From contig NW_027183506.1 in the NCBI RefSeq assembly GCF_041296385.1, positions 62,001 through 126,000 of the forward strand: a DNA stretch of 64,000 bases, written 5' to 3'. The stretch comes from Aphelocoma coerulescens. Taxonomy: Eukaryota > Chordata > Aves > Passeriformes > Corvidae. This document shows, in pieces, positions 63,892 to 64,000 of this stretch (within the stretch, counting starts at the first letter, position 1; the number at the start of each line of letters is the position of its first letter). A program made the position numbers and the translations under genes. The notes below the pieces were generated by a model. The model did not search any database. It was not told the DNA's origin and worked only from the letters and a program-made list of their open reading frames with translations.

Positions 63892-64000
63892 AGGGAGCCG
63901 GGCCGCATCACAGTGCTGTCAGCGCGACGTTGTCCCGGCGCGCGCGAGGCCTCCTTGTCCAGAGCAGCTCTTTGGCTCGCTCGCTGCAGGAGGACCCTCG

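Larger units (their letters stand above)
61968..64000 (+). repeat. Tandem segmental duplication, unit 2 (partial)
   Basis: Near-identical to 52959-54979; it holds the 5' flank of a second PAK-like copy and is cut by the window edge about 100 bp before the expected first coding exon. Differences from unit 1 include the hexamer count and isolated substitutions, for example near 62001, 62410, 62721, 63034 and 63516. Confidence 0.95.

Overview
The window looks like nuclear DNA from a passerine bird. The evidence is CR1-type LINE fragments, young endogenous retroviruses (ERVs), MHC class II beta remnants, and two kinase families (PIM-like and PAK-like) with vertebrate exon structure; duplicated copies of such kinases are characteristic of songbird genomes. 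The species assignment is an inference. There are no bacterial features.

Layout. 1-20045: a macrosatellite of nearly identical 2268-bp units, each carrying a 75-bp minisatellite; it stops exactly at a solo LTR (20046-20389). 20390-20806: a GGA/GAC low-complexity tract. 20816-22280: three decayed copies of one exon-like cassette on the minus strand. 22311-24275: AT-rich DNA with no recognised gene. 24280-39535: a young gammaretrovirus-like ERV on the plus strand with 466-bp LTRs differing at one base, a tRNA-His type PBS, gag, a UAG readthrough site with a visible pseudoknot, pro-pol, an unrecognised Cys-rich 216-codon ORF, and env. A second ERV (30856-37187) sits inside it on the minus strand, with apparently identical 549-bp LTRs, a tRNA-Lys type PBS, gag (frameshifted), pol, an unusual membrane-protein ORF ahead of gag, and no env.

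39540-43760: CR1 pieces, a 429-bp CpG-rich segment present twice, a decayed reverse transcriptase fragment and a 1.1-kb GA-rich/(GAAA)n array. 45903-48044 (minus): four exons of a PIM-like kinase whose last exon I cannot find. 49342-50032: an MHC class II type X-Y promoter module on plus and an MHC class II beta transmembrane exon on minus, followed by a degenerate minisatellite to about 50850. 52400-52950: short tandem arrays. 52959-61967: one unit of a tandem segmental duplication holding a PAK-like kinase gene, which I resolved into 12 exons (55079-61759, 422 aa, all phases consistent); it has a hydrophobic N-terminus and no CRIB domain. 61968-64000: the start of the next duplicate, cut by the window end before its first coding exon.

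Functionally, the intact-looking coding content is retroviral plus the PAK-like kinase. The rest is satellite, duplicated or decaying sequence typical of a repeat-rich microchromosome, W-linked or subtelomeric region; which of these it is cannot be told from the sequence.
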